Made by a program: the position numbers and the translations under genes
Source of the DNA: Neoechinorhynchus agilis
Taxonomy: Eukaryota; Acanthocephala
Direction: 5' to 3'
Length of the DNA stretch: 64,000 nt
Assembly (NCBI GenBank): GCA_051530055.1
Contig: CM121342.1
Coordinates: 682,001-746,000, forward strand
Notes under the pieces: generated by a model
The model's input: only the letters and a program-made list of their open reading frames with translations
Told to the model about the DNA's origin: nothing
Database searches by the model: none
Shown: positions 11,408 through 22,369 of the stretch, piece by piece
Numbering within the stretch: the first letter of the stretch is position 1
How the letters are laid out: the number at the start of each line of letters is the position of its first letter

Positions 11408-11525
11408 CTGCAATCAATAATATTAAATACGCGTTAAAAATCGAAGCATACACTATTAATTCTTTTATGATTGCTTTTCTTAGATGGCCCTAATTTATTT
11501 CTCTGTTAACAAATTTTTAATATAG

Positions 11526-11753
11526 GAAGCATTTCGGCAATTTTGGATTCAAGTTTATCGTATGGAGAAAACTGATTTATCAAATAAACTTCGTTTCTTT
11601 CTAAACGTTGTTATTAAGAATTGGACTTCGTGGGGTTACATTTTTTCTCGCAGCAAAAGCAGAGAAATGGTACGTGTTTCGATGAACTTTAGATTAAGAG
11701 AAGATTTACGCAATTTTGTATGGCGACTTTGTTAGGTCTTATTAGAGGGATAG
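11526..11753 (+). CDS. Last two exons of a small unrecognised protein
   Basis: Exon 11526-11669 lies between a good acceptor (ttttaatatag) and a good donor (gtacgt), and reads EAFRQFWIQVYRMEKTDL, then FFLNVVIKNWTSWGYIF and SRSKSREM. A 66-nt intron leads to a final exon (11736-11753) adding VLLEG and a stop. The composition (basic, aromatic, one possible membrane helix) would suit a small mitochondrial inner-membrane subunit, but that is inference. The 5' exon is not identified: an ATG after gcttttcttag at about 11484 would need a 21-nt intron, shorter than any other here. Confidence 0.4.
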
Positions 11754-11828
11754 AAGATTAACTTCGGAGAAACTGCGATAAATGGAACAGTACGTTTGAA
11801 CAAGATCTTTGACAATCATTCAATCACT

Positions 11829-12882
11829 TTACCGCCTAGGTCTCCAATGCATTGGATGTCTGTTTTGATAGTCGTATCCGCCTGGATAATAAGGTGGACG
11901 CTGATTCCATATACCAGGATACATATTCCACGAAGTGTTCACCATATATTGTGGATATTGGTGAACCATTGGCGGCTGTTGTGGTACCAGAAACGGTCCA
12001 CGTATACGAGGATCCCATTGTTCTCGATAAGAAGGATTCATTTGTGGGCGATATACATCATCTTGATTCACCACGGGGTTATCGACTTTTAACTTCTTAG
12101 TTTGTTTCCTTTTATTTGCCTTCTTGTGGCTTCGTTCAGCCTCGTCGTCACTGAATTCGGCCTTATCGGCAGGCATCTCTTCATCATTTCTCCAACTTGC
12201 GTCGCATCCCTTCTTGGTTATTTCCAGCAACTCTGGAACATTACTCACAGCGGCCACTTTTTCCACATTAATATCTCTATTTCGAACCGCTTCAGAAAGC
12301 AAATACACGGTCAGATCGCGATCATTAGGGAGGTAAAATACCTCTTGTCCAATACTCATCTTGATTTCGGTGATCGCCTTCATCGTATAGTAAGGTCGGA
12401 CAATCGGTCCAATAACGTCGTTAACTCGACCAACGGATGATCCGAACTTATCGAATACAACTGTACCTTCATCGACGGTGTTGATCTTCATTGCACCTCG
12501 TCCAGGAACATTTACTTGGGTGTGCAAAGCGATGGGCTCCGATTGAATGGTTACTATTTGATCAACGGTGGACACTATAGTACCTAAACGCTCCAATCGA
12601 TCGTGGGTTGGGTCCACGAAAAGGGTTATATCTTCGATCGGTGGAAGATCTTCAACCACATACGAATTTTGTTCTTCTATGATTTCAAATTGCTTTTTGA
12701 TCAATTTTTCATCCTTAACCACAGAACGACTTTTATCCAGTAGATTTCTAAAAAAAAGAACAGAATTAAAATCCTTCTTTAGATGAAAATGCTGACCGAA
12801 TAAATGAGTCGTCTGATGATTCACTGCTAGAACTGATCGTACGTATCGATCGATCAATCGTCCATTCAATCTTGTCAGTCAT
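11829..12882 (-). CDS. NAF1: H/ACA snoRNP assembly factor NAF1
   Basis: NAF1 binds dyskerin in the nucleus during H/ACA snoRNP assembly and is later replaced by GAR1. Two exons: 12882-12797 (MTDKIEWTIDRS, then a Ser/Asp-rich patch) and 12747-11829; the 49-nt intron joins in phase to NLLDKSRSVV. The Gar1/Naf1 barrel is seen from about residue 65: LGTIVSTVDQIVTIQ, LHTQVNVPGRGAMKI, DEGTVVFDKFGSSVGRV, NDVIGPIVRPYY, IGQEVFYLP. Past it lie an acidic patch, a Lys-rich stretch (KKANKRKQTKKLK, likely nuclear localisation) and a Pro/Tyr/Gln-rich tail. The ATG sits directly after ctctctttcaag. About 325 aa. Confidence 0.9.
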
Positions 12883-13082
12883 CTTGAAAGAGAGAATTTG
12901 TGGCCTTACTTTCTGTCAAAAAACCCCTCACAAGTACAACTTTGGCAACGACTTTCAGCCAATTTAAAAAACTGTTTTCGTCTGTAAAAACACTTAAATC
13001 GCTTAGTTAGCTAATCTCTAGAAGTTTCCAGATTTTCTTCAATACGAAAAAGGTACGAAAGAACAATTTGATGCGGCCCGGT

Positions 13083-13400
13083 TAAATTTGGACGATGGAA
13101 GGCAACAAATCTAAACACACTCTGGTGCAACAAAAGTTGCGTGGCATGACGAACAAATTAGTCGGCAACAAACCGCAAGAGGTGTGTGTGGATCGAACCC
13201 CCACACTTCGGGTATTAGCAAACCCGCGGATCTGAGCTACATCCAAACGCGACCGACTGTGCATGCTGTTTATATTGTCTCCGTTTTAGATAGAGACTGA
13301 AGAGGCAAGGAAAACCGTGCGAAATATTTCTCAAATAAATGAGTAACGGCAACACCGCTGACAGGATTCGCCAACGTACAAATATTGAATGTTTTGATTG
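13083..13400 (+). mobile_element. Penelope-like tail, copy of the one at 34885-35190
   Basis: About 310 nt nearly identical to the 3' part of the element at 34380-35190: the end of the coding region, the tRNA-like stretch, and a hammerhead-like box at 13297-13324 (CTGAAGA, GCA..TGC hairpin, GAAA followed by tatttc). The rest of the element is missing, so this is a 5'-truncated copy, as retroelement insertions often are. The high likeness to the other copy suggests both are fairly recent. Confidence 0.75.
13181..13244 (-). other. tRNA-like sequence inside the Penelope-like tail
   Basis: The minus strand starts GGATGTAGCTCAG (an A-box-like word), has a 5-bp anticodon-like stem CGGGT/ACCCG around a GCT-containing loop, and a T-arm-like GGTTCGATCC (B-box-like) inside GTG..CAC pairs. 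The D arm is shortened and the acceptor ends do not pair well, so it is not a working tRNA. It may be a SINE-like or promoter module in antisense to the element. An identical copy is at 34985-35048. Confidence 0.45.
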
Positions 13401-13744
13401 GATAGAAATAAGATCAAAGGTCACCTAAGTGGAAAAGTCGATTTTCATATTTATCTTCGTAAGTTTAACTCTAGCTAATAAGTACATTTAGACACGAAGT
13501 CCGATGAGACGGACGAAATATTGTGTGAAAGGGAATTAATAAATCAAATATCTTGGATTATTATCTTCGGTAGAAAAGATAGTTTCTTTTTCTTAGTTGT
13601 ACCATCGCTCTGATTTAGATTCACTACTTTATATTTCTTTGAAGATTGAATTATTCATATAGGTTGTTTTCTGGCGTAGAAATTAAAAATTTTTTAATAC
13701 TTGAATTTTACTTTGAAGATATAAACCTAATTATTCGCCGTCCT

Positions 13745-14190
13745 CTTCCTCAATTGTCGCCTGAATGCATGCAGTGTTGCCTCTCAACACGGCTATGCTG
13801 ATATTTTGAACCAGGTACATCGCCGGTTGTAACCTGAAGGCGTCACTTCAGATCCCTCCGGAGTTGAAGAGCCTCACTACCAAAAGATCCGCAGGTCTTA
13901 ACCCCAAAAAGCACAAACACTTGAACCCGGGCTAAATCGGGGTATTTCGCCGTTTTCCGTCCTTCTGCAGCGCTCGCTGCACCTCCAGCTTGAACCACCG
14001 AGAACTTGAGATTGCTGGCCGCGAGTGTATCGACACAGTGGCGTCCCAGAGGTGGTATTTACCCTCCCGCCACGGAAATACGGTCACCCCATCAGGTCTA
14101 CGCCCGTCGTCCCTACAGAAGTTTACAGGTTAAAAAATATTGGGGACAGGTACCGCGTAACGAGTGCCCGGCTCAGCACCATGTTAATTG
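13745..14190 (-). mobile_element. LINE C-terminal fragment
   Basis: Minus strand translates in pieces to [25 protein letters not shown] and, farther on, ISIAVLRGNTACI, the hallmarks of the C-terminal end of the same LINE family as at 22.4-22.8 kb. Frame changes and a partly lost middle show it is dead. 13400-13740 between the Penelope tail and this fragment has no clear feature. Confidence 0.65.
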
Positions 14191-14369
14191 CGGATTTTAG
14201 GCTCAATATTAAAACCAGGAAAAATATTTCGATCGAAGTAACGTCGCCTTATCAATCATTGTTTGAAAGTGTGTTTACGACGATGTCGTGACCGGGATTT
14301 TTTTTACCAAAAGTATAATAAATTAATCTTTACTATATCACCAAACAAAATATAATTGGTAAGAAAGCG

Positions 14370-16392
14370 TCAACCACTTGCATAATATTTTTGAACATTT
14401 TCAACGCTTGGTCTATAAATTTTTTTGTCCTTTAAATTCACAATCCAACCAGGTTCCAAACCGTATAAAATCTGGGTACGATGCTTCATTTCGTTCAAAG
14501 CCGTGTTTGAACATCGATCTTCATTTCTCATGTATTCGTAACCGTACTTCTGGGCCAATTTGAATCTCTCCACTTCGATCTCTTCTGGATCAGCGAGGTA
14601 GCCTCGCCATCGAGGGTCTGAATACATCTCCATTGATATCAGTGGAGGTGTGCCACATTTCGGAAGTGGAAGTCCTGATAGAAAAAATGATTTTGGGTCT
14701 TTTAATACAACTCGGCGTGTTCAGCAAGAAAAAATACGGCTGATCAAATCCAAAAATTTCGTTCAGAAAATTTGCAAGTGCATTCAAGTCGACTTTACCT
14801 CCTCCGACTTATCATGTCAATTGCATCAAACTTGATCTTTCAAATTCTAATTTTCTGGTTTTTGCTTCAATATGCATATCATTTTCCTCCTTTTAGATGG
14901 TGGATCGGCGACTGATTTCTCAATCGCATGTTTTCTTTTTGATTGCTTTTAGCAATCCATGCGGTTTAAACAAAATGTTTATTTTTGACACCATTATTTC
15001 GGCGTTTTACTCCTTCTTCAGGTCCTCCCTCGGAAAAAAATTGGTCCTAAAATAAAACAATTGGTTTCAACAGCATAAAGTGCTCAAATAACGACAATCT
15101 TTTCTTAGAGTATTGAATCCAAGTAAAAAACAAGGTATGAATTAAAATTTTAAATGAACTTCGATGGACGTTTGAGTAAATTATTATTTAACTATGAGAA
15201 ATCTACAGACGATTTTACGTCAAAGGGGTGGTTATTCCTGAGCAAACTAAGTTGAGCCCCGCTACTATCAATATTTTCCGATATCTTCTTACGTTTATCT
15301 AAAAGGCTTCATATGTTTTCCATAAACTTTCAAAACATTGTGATGAGACGTTTCGCCTTTGCCAAAATGCTCATCAGGTTATTCAAAAGATCAACTTGTA
15401 GTATGTTTCTGGACTTAGTTTTGATATTGTTCATTAAGCTGAAACCAATGGATGCTTGAAAAGCTTAACAATCATCCTGCACAAACTACAGATCTGGAGT
15501 ATTTTTTGAAAACTTAAATAAAACCTTACAGTTCAATTTTGTTTCGAAGGTTTCGACAAACGACACCAATAGCCTGCGATTCTTTAAACTATCAAAGTCA
15601 AAAACACCAATTTAGTTAAAATCGAATTCAAAAATAGATTCTGTTGAATTAACCCTATTTTGTACGCAGAGTTGCTACTTAAAACATTAAGGCTTTCGAT
15701 ATCGTAGTATCGACAAGTGATGCGTCCGCCCAATTGTTCAATTGCAGCAATCACAGTTTCACTGGACACATTTTGAACTTCAATATTGATACCACGGGCG
15801 GCAAACGCATTGCTGCCTTCATCCGTCAGATTAAATCCAAAATATCCTTCTTCGACTGGAACCCGAAATATGCGGGTGTTACATATTGCAGCCATATCGA
15901 TAAGCTGATCGGTTTTTAGCTTTCCAAGATCAATCAATCGTTGGAGTTGTAGAAGTGAAATCGGAGTGTACTGACGAGCATCCTCAAAGCCTTCGTAATA
16001 CGGTTCGTTTGGAACATCAAGATAAAATGGTTTGACGGCTTTTTTAGATTTTGACGAAAGTAAACTTGCTTCATATTGTGGCCTCAGTCTGCAAGGTAAG
16101 AGCTATAAACAAAATGTTGATTCTCTATTGGAAAAAAGGAATATATTACCCGTCTTTTACGAAGGATGGCACTTTCTGGGAGATTGGAGAGGTTGTGCAA
16201 AGTGATTCGTGGAAGTGTACTTAGTTTCTGCAGACAGGCTTCGACGGAGCGAAGGTCCATCGTTGAACTGTTTGGGGATAATGGGATCTTGCCTGCGTTT
16301 TCAAGTTGGCGGAAGGGAGGTACTACGATTTCGCGCTTTTTAAATCTTGGCTTGCTTGACAAGTTTCTACAAAATCGCACTAAAATCTTCAT
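14370..16392 (-). CDS. MRPL15: Mitochondrial ribosomal protein L15 (uL15m)
   Basis: Component of the large subunit of the mitochondrial ribosome. Exon 1 (16392-16150) begins right after gctttttag and has an Arg/Ser-rich leader and LSTLPRITLHNL. A 47-nt intron leads to exon 2 (16102 to about 15650): KPFYLDVPN, RQYTPISLLQLQRLIDLGKL, RGINIEVQNVSSETVIAAIE, LGGRITCRYYDIESLNV. The last exon (14674-14370) reads LPLPKCGTPPL, WRGYLADPEE, FKLAQKYGYEY, LYGLEPGWIVNLKDKKI and ends KYYASG, matching the human C-terminus closely. The exact donor of exon 2 is unresolved. The basic glycine-rich motif of the family (around GRGHKG) is not visible where exon 1 meets exon 2. The last intron is about 0.95 kb and carries two hammerhead-like boxes. 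Confidence 0.88.
14997..15021 (-). other. Hammerhead-like box in MRPL15 intron
   Basis: Minus strand: CTGAAGA, then A, a hairpin GGaGT-aaa-ACgCC with one mismatch, then GAAA. Same plan as the Penelope tails. Probably the end of a decayed element in the intron. Confidence 0.5.
15350..15376 (-). other. Second hammerhead-like box in MRPL15 intron
   Basis: Minus strand: CTGATGA, a 16-nt region with weak pairing, then GAAACGT. The box and GAAA are intact but helix II is poor. About 330 nt from the first box and on the same strand, so two tails of one element or two insertions. Confidence 0.4.
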
Positions 16393-16399
16393 CTAAAAA

Positions 16400-17250
16400 G
16401 CGTTTTTTTCTTGTAGATCGCTCAGTTTGCAACGATCCGCATGTAAACCTATTAATTTATTAGAATCTTCGAAAATAAATCACATGGCCTCCCATGTACG
16501 TAAAAAGAATTCCAACGAAAGAATATAGTAAATTGCATGACGGTGATTGGGTGCATTTTCGCGTTCTAAAATGAACCCTGAACGAATAGTAGTTCTTCAG
16601 CGTCTGTTATTTGACCAATCAGAAATTTAGTCATTTTATTTGTCCTTGTTTAACCATTAAAGGGACTTTTTTCTGACAATTGCAAACCATTAAATTCAAA
16701 TCCTTATTTTTTTGCGCAGGCTTTAATTTTGCCTTAATTTTCTAAAATTAGCCGCTTTCTGTTAGATTTTAATCCGTTCCCAAGTGAAAAACCACAATAC
16801 TTATAGAAAGCGAATTTATGCTTTATATTGTTGTGTTTTCACGTTTTGAAAAAGCTGCGCTACATTTCTCAAGAGTTTTTACCGTATATTTTTGGTTTAG
16901 GGCTGTGATCGTTTGCAAATTTTTCAGTAGTCCACACGAGGACAAAAGGTCCATGAACGGAAAATATACGGTAAAAACTTTGATATTTTCAGGGCAAAGA
17001 GTTTTGATCCTAATTGTTATTCGATGACCTCCTGTGCAGAAAAGTGATTTTTAGCTCATGTTTCAACTGACCCTTCTTTGTTTCCTATAAATTTGTTCAT
17101 CATTTGCGTTTTTTTTAATATATTTTTTATATGGACGCATTTCGAGTGTCGAAATATAACATATTTCCAATACAAGATTTTAAACATTGTTAAAGAATAG
17201 AAATGATAACGTGCTATAGAAACGGTACTTTAATCAAGGGACCTATTTTT
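16400..17250. other. Intergenic stretch with a short inverted repeat
   Basis: No gene seen. About 16880-16985 holds an inverted pair (gagtttttaccgtatatttt and its complement near 16960), arms about 20 nt, spacer about 65 nt, which could form a hairpin or be a worn foldback repeat. Confidence 0.45.
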
Positions 17251-17252
17251 TA

Positions 17253-17492
17253 TTACACATAACATTCTATTTTTCCTTTCTTTAGTTTCGCTGCTCTCGC
17301 TTTTGAAACTCTCATTGCTTCCTGCTTATCTATTTGGTAGAATGCAAAGAGTAGGGAGAACATCGTCACCCAATACAAATAATCTGCCATAAAATACTCT
17401 GCAAGTCGAATAGAGATGTGTAAGAGCAATCTTGCGCAGTCGTTCATCGACACCTTACTTAAAAAACATGGCATCCGAATCTTAAAATGCAA
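17253..17492 (-). CDS. Small single-pass membrane protein, unrecognised
   Basis: 79-codon frame on the minus strand. It has one hydrophobic helix (about ADYLYWVTMFSLLFAFYQI) and a basic tail (AMRVSKARAAKLKKGK), a layout common to small inner-membrane mitochondrial proteins. Start could also be the inner Met in KVSMNDC. No family recognised; no introns seen. It lies tail-to-tail near nothing and head-to-head with PITHD1 (182 nt away), so they may share a promoter region. Confidence 0.4.
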   Translation of the reverse strand: MHFKIRMPCFLSKVSMNDCARLLLHISIRLAEYFMADYLYWVTMFSLLFAFYQIDKQEAMRVSKARAAKLKKGKIECYV

Positions 17493-17673
17493 AAACCCTA
17501 GTCGCCATGGAGACTACAATGGGACCTTAGAGATAATCTTAAAACCTTGATAGTTAGTCTTTTAAAATTAAACCGAATAAGATATTAATATTGTTGTAAC
17601 CGAATGAAACTAATCTGGGATTAAGACGATCACTAATGACTTTAAAAGACGAAAATCCCGAATTTCGTTGCAG

Positions 17674-19973
17674 ATGGCACCTCATAAACACGACAGTAAC
17701 TGCTGCTGCCATTCATCGGAAACAATGACAGAAGAGGTGGACGACCCCTTGTCAATGGGCAAAGATCTCTTTCCTTACATAAACCTTACGGTCGGACTCG
17801 GTTGCCAATACCTCCAGCGCACTCGATGGGGCATTGAACACTTCAAAGCGCGAGTGCACCGGTGGAATAAATGAGCTTATTGCAGGTTCATACAAGAACG
17901 TATTTCGTCCAATCGATGACCGCTTAAAACTCCCAGATAAGGTAAAAAGATGTAATCTACAAAAGATCAGTTATTATCTCTTTGACCGCATTATGAATAT
18001 CCGTTGGTGTTTGACCACTCACATTGATAATATGCCAGCGTTCGTCATTTTTGTTCATCATTGCCTTATAGGCTGCTCGTACTTTTGATTGGAACTCGAT
18101 TTCCTCGTAGATTTCATTCCCGTAATCATTTCGACTGGACGCAAGGTAATGAGGATCTCCGTCGAGCATTATAACACAATCAGGTTCTGGGAGACCATTT
18201 TCCGGTGCTTTAAGCCATTCCGCAGATATACTTGAATCTTGTGCCCGAGTGTACGCAAATCCTGAATAATGGTATCGATCAACTAGGACAATGAACCCTT
18301 TAGAAAGCCATTCATCAATTCGTGCCTTTTCTTCCCATCGGTTAGCCGAAAAGAGTAGATGCATTAATCGTGGGTTGTTCGGATTCGGAACTTGTTTTGA
18401 TAAAATGTCCGATATAAATCGACCCGTACTGTTTTCCCGATACGGAAATCGAATCAATCGACATCGGGTGTCTAGCCAATCCTCACACATTCTGATCTGA
18501 GTGGTTTTACCTGATCGATCGAGTCCTTCGAAAACTATAAGACGTCCACGCCGTTGACCATTTCTTACTGACATCTTCAACTCACAGGCACTTAAAAGCG
18601 ATCTGGACCAAGACCTCCTATTTACAATCAATTTCACAAATCCCGTTCAATTAAAGTCGTTTATTATTATGGGCGCCGACGAACACTCACATCCGCGAGT
18701 CGTAAAACTGTAAGTGACGGTGATGGTGGTGGTGAATGGCAATGAGATGGATTCGCGTTTGTGATTACCGACCTGAGAAATTTCTTTCCTGTTTGCATCA
18801 ATACTTCATTAACTTGACGATTTTTTGTTGTTGTTGAGGCGAAATGATAGGTTTTCATATTTTTTCTAATTTAGATCTCGCTCCTAAGCTTAAGTCCAAC
18901 CAAAAATTATCCTTTTAAACGTTTTTTTGTGCATTTGCATGCCAAAGTTTTTGTAAAGTTTAAATTTTCATAATTAACCGATAGTAGCAATATATTTTCG
19001 TAACGAAATTCCAATTATTGTCTTAGGTGTTATTTATTTCTGTATTATCTACTCTGTTTTCTGCAGACATTTTATAAAATTCACATTTTATTTGACAATC
19101 TAGGTAATAGGAACATAAAATTAGGATTATCGTCGAGAGAAAATTAGAGATGTGATGACTAGCATCGTAGGAAACTTACAAACAATGACTGATGACCTTT
19201 CGAAATATCTCAATAAAATATTTTCTACCCGAGATCACGGTCGAATTATTCTCTCTTTTATTTCTTGAATTTATTCTTTAAAGCTTACTTCATTCTGAAT
19301 TGCTCGCTCGTCGTATGAGTAAGCAAACTCGACATATTTTTTTTGAAAAAGTGTCTAAGGGCATTTTAAGTTTTTAAATCAGCAAGAAGAGTTCGAAAAA
19401 CATTTACACCATCGCCTCTCTGGATCATTCATGTGCCGTCCTGGTTTAACGGTCGAAAGGACGGATGCAGCGTCCCCCCTAGCCCGTTGCATTACATTAT
19501 ATTTCGAACGAATCCGATGAGTTACAACGTTTTATAGACTGACTTTTTTGGTACTTAAAATTGACCTGTTTCTTTTGCGATTGTTCTCCTGCTTCCATTA
19601 CCCTTAGATTCTGCAACAGACCAACGACGGACTGCTACGGAGCGAGTCGTTCGGAAGGAACACAAAAGTTTGAAGTTCCTTTGAACATTAGAGGAGATTT
19701 GGCCATACCAGTCACGTAAGTTATTTTTCTTATACACCATTAACCCGGTTTCTTTGCAGTTCAAGCAAATTCAACCCTTGTACACACTTGTGCTTGTACG
19801 TTGCCAACAACTACGGCGGAAACGTGGCCACGAGCGTCGTTTTCGTCGGTTTCCGTGGAAAAGTTTTGGACTCTGATCTAAATAAGCCGCAGGTGGTAAC
19901 GACAAAATACGAAGCATTCTCGAGGATAAAAGGATCTCAGACGATGTCAGAACCACGTTATGAGGTCAGTTGA
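17674..19973 (+). CDS. PITHD1: PITH domain-containing protein 1
   Basis: PITH-domain protein (proteasome-interacting thioredoxin C-terminal domain), thought to act with the proteasome. Five exons reconstruct to 217 aa (human 211): 17674-17790, 17849-17941, 18588-18709, 19608-19715, 19760-19973, all GT-AG and in phase. Seen in order: His/Cys-rich start (MAPHKHDSNCCCHSS), LFPYINLT, AGSYKNVFRPIDDRLK, DLLFTINFTNPVQLKSF, IIMGADEHSHPRVVKL, FEVPLNIRGDLAIPV, CTHLCLYVANNYGG, VVFVGFRGK. The start follows gttgcag directly. Intron 2 (646 nt) contains the whole thymidylate kinase gene on the other strand; intron 3 (898 nt) contains a LINE 3' end and a worn hammerhead-like word near 19189. Confidence 0.92.
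17957..18574 (-). CDS. DTYMK: Thymidylate kinase, nested in a PITHD1 intron
   Basis: Phosphorylates dTMP to dTDP with ATP. Uninterrupted frame of 205 aa from ATG 18574 (MSVRNGQRRGRLIVFEG). Seen: P-loop FEGLDRSGKTTQ, LIRFPYRENSTG, HLLFSANRWE (lid/NMP region), and VDRYHYSGFAYT with the family DRY/DRYxxSG motif. Length matches the family. A longer open start at 18637 would overlap the third PITHD1 exon and has no family support, and ATG 18574 follows an AG directly. The coding region fits inside PITHD1 intron 2 with 15 nt on one side and 13 on the other, so the two mRNAs must overlap in antisense at their untranslated ends. No intron of its own. Confidence 0.92.
   Translation of the reverse strand: MSVRNGQRRGRLIVFEGLDRSGKTTQIRMCEDWLDTRCRLIRFPYRENSTGRFISDILSKQVPNPNNPRLMHLLFSANRWEEKARIDEWLSKGFIVLVDRYHYSGFAYTRAQDSSISAEWLKAPENGLPEPDCVIMLDGDPHYLASSRNDYGNEIYEEIEFQSKVRAAYKAMMNKNDERWHIINVSGQTPTDIHNAVKEIITDLL
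18660..18858 (-). other. Unsupported frame inside PITHD1 exon 3 and intron 3
   Basis: The region just right of the kinase on the minus strand shows an open frame, but it is antisense to the PITHD1 exon and carries no motif. Any kinase promoter or leader would have to lie here. No separate gene is supported. Confidence 0.3.
19405..19490 (-). mobile_element. LINE 3' end fragment in PITHD1 intron 3
   Basis: About 85 nt matching the common 3' end at 5870 and 6418 (plus-strand word ttacaccatcgcctctctgg, then taacggtcgaaaggacggatgcagcg in parts). Short, diverged, no coding left. Confidence 0.6.
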
Positions 19974-19992
19974 GCAATAAATCGAATTTTAT

Positions 19993-22156
19993 TTACAATT
20001 TGGTAGAGTACACATTGATTCGTCTTGTTCTTTTTGACATTGTTGTTTGTTGTTGTTGTTGACCCAAAAACCCCGATGGCATGCTTCGAATCGTGTTCAG
20101 GGTTGATTGGCTGCTTTGATCTTTCATTTTATACCGAGTGTTGCCGGTCACGCTAACAAACGGTTGAGTTGGTGCAAGACAATGAGACATTGGAGACGTT
20201 GGAAGTGGTTGAAACACTCTTGTCGTGAAGAAGTTCAGGAATCGTCTAGCGTAAATCTTCGGATCCGTTACGCTAATTGATTCTGGATCGGTGTTTAAAA
20301 CAGCGGTTTTTAGTACGTGTTCAAGGCGTTTACGCACTCCGTATGACTGGAGGATGTCGATTATGCCCAAAAATACAACCACTCGCTCGCCACGAAATGT
20401 CGTTGCAAGAATGCCACCGCCGAACATGTCAGTTGGAGCCGGAGATGTGCTGTCGATCCGAATCGGTTGACCGGGCGCCGCTATGGAGCCCATTGTCGTC
20501 AGATACAAGGGATGCGCTATTGTGCTGGTAAACACATTGAGGAAAGTGGTTCAGGAAACAGTGGGAGAGAAAATCCTTGGAGATGATGGAGACGAGTGAT
20601 GATTATGGGATAGAAAAAACATTTTGAATTGTGTATATCGTGATCATCGCGACTACAAACTTTATGTGCATTTTAAAAACCACAAAAAAGGGAAGGAAAG
20701 AGGTCTTTTAGATTTTGCCAAATCCTTTTGTTTTTATCGAACCACTGCCCTTCTTTGTTACGTTTAACGTTTTGATCTAATCGATGGATTCCGATCAGCA
20801 TAGAATAGTCCATGATGCCAAAGCTCATGAGTACAAGGCAGTCTTTCCCGATTGTCTTAACTAGACTGTCATAGGTTTGTTGCTTGACCCTTAGAGCGCC
20901 CTGTGAGAACATATCAAGGAAATCATTGTCCTTAAGTGTAGGTTGAGATTTCCTTTTTTCAGCCTCACTCGCATTTCGTCCGTATGTACTTCCTTTTAGA
21001 TCGAATCGCATATGAATGGGTTTAAATGAAGAAGGCAGAATATTGTTCATCACAATCAATCTCACTTGATTGAATCGATTGACATAAGTGTAAAGACCGA
21101 AGAACTTTGGTAGAAGGCTTCGTGTGTTTTGATTAAAATTCAAGAAATAAGAAGGCATTAGGCGCGATAGGAAAACTGCCTCGCCAGCTTGAACGCTCTT
21201 TATTATGAAATTGTCGTCCGCAGTCGCGTACAGGAACGATCCAGATCGGCCGGGATTCGCTAACTGTCGTAGTGGTTCCGAACATAGAGAATTTAAATAT
21301 TCTATTGTGGCAGGTAGAGAAAAAACCAGATAAAATGATACGTCATCGATTTTTTAAAATTTTTCAATAACGTGCTATTTGTTACCATTCACATCTGCCA
21401 CCTTCAGAATCTTAGAGCAAAAATCATTCACACCACCGCTCCTCCTGGCGTAACGGTCGAAACTGCGGACGCAGCGTTTCCCTTTAAATTGGCGGTATTT
21501 TTAAAAGAAGAATAGCCAAAATTAAATAGCTTGAAAACTGTTTTTTGACAAACGTCCAAGTTATTCTCTGCCTGCCACGATGAGGCAGATATGCCGAAAA
21601 GCTGTCTAAAGTATCTGAAAGCGATCGGCGCAAAGTGCTTAAACCGAAAATCATGGAACGGATGACTGGGGGTTAACGCCGATCCCGCACTGGGAAAGTC
21701 AGTCTCTTCCATGACGCTGAAATCCTGGATGAGAACGTCTCGTTGAGGCTGTGATTCCAATCGGCTCGTTGTTACCTCAATGGCTATTTGAACACACCTC
21801 ATTATATCTTCGTCCCGGCTACTTTTTCCAACAGCAGAACTCGTATGAACGTTGCCGGATACAGGGCTTTCTGAGGGTCGATCGACGACCTCTGATTGTC
21901 CATGTTTCGAATCGGAAGCTTGTAAAAAGAAATTTGGAGGGTCGTCATCAATTCCGGCCTGTAAGCGATGACCACTCCTTGCGCGATGCAACCAAGAACG
22001 GTCGCTGCGCGCGAATGGACTGTTTTGTAGCGGACTATCCTCACAATTTGATCGGGATCGATGACGTAACGAATACAGTTTATCTCGACCTAACGAATCC
22101 AGTCTTTGTCGATATAATCTTACTTTTTTACACCGGATCGAGTGCTGGTAATTCAA
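19993..22156 (-). CDS. PIP5K1: Type I phosphatidylinositol-4-phosphate 5-kinase
   Basis: Makes PI(4,5)P2 at the plasma membrane. At least three exons. The first seen (to about 21600) has QRDVLIQDFSVMEE, AGSALTPSHP and HDFRFKHFAPIAFRYFRQLFG, diagnostic for type I. The second (about 21311 to about 20700) has SLCSEPLRQLANPGRSGSF, DDNFIIKSV with the ATP-binding Lys, FNQNTRSLLPKFFGLY, RLIVMNNILP, RFDLKGSTYGR, PTLKDNDF and GIMDYSMLIGIHR. The last (about 20525-19993) has VVFLGIIDILQSYGVRKRLEH, YARRFLNFFTTRVF and a Gln/basic tail. Exact splice joins are unresolved (first join is off by one base with the obvious sites). The N-terminus upstream of about residue 90 is uncertain. Intron 1 holds a LINE 3' end. 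Confidence 0.87.
21425..21485 (-). mobile_element. LINE 3' end fragment in a PIP5K intron
   Basis: About 60 nt of the common LINE 3' end (plus-strand cattcacaccaccgctcctg, then aacggtcgaaactgcggacg and cagcgtttcc). Same strand as the host gene. Confidence 0.6.
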
Positions 22157-22369
22157 GCAAAAAATTTACATTTGTATGTGCGCTAAAATCAAGGAAGAAA
22201 TCTAAGTTACTATTGACAATGTGTGCGTAAACGCTATTGTAATGTTCCTTTTTCCGGTGTGGTTTTTAGACTAAAGGAAATAATCGATGTTTGTGTAAGA
22301 TTTTTTTAACGCATTTGATTTTTTTTCATTTACAAGCAACAACAAAACGTGTCGCCACCACACTCGCTG

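Noticed and set aside
10984-11450. 197-codon minus frame over the Nudix 3' UTR as a single protein
   Set aside because: Half of it is antisense to NUDT14 and the middle has a Tyr run from a TAA repeat.
11484-11526. A 21-nt intron after an acceptor-linked ATG
   Set aside because: Phase fits, but no other intron here is below about 42 nt; the upstream exon is more likely unseen.
13490-13530. gtccgatgagacggacgaaat, hammerhead-like
   Set aside because: The box would be CCGATGA with C in place of the required U, and the flanks do not match the tail families. Not counted.
18575-18637. Longer N-terminus for thymidylate kinase
   Set aside because: It would be antisense to PITHD1 exon 3 and has no family support.
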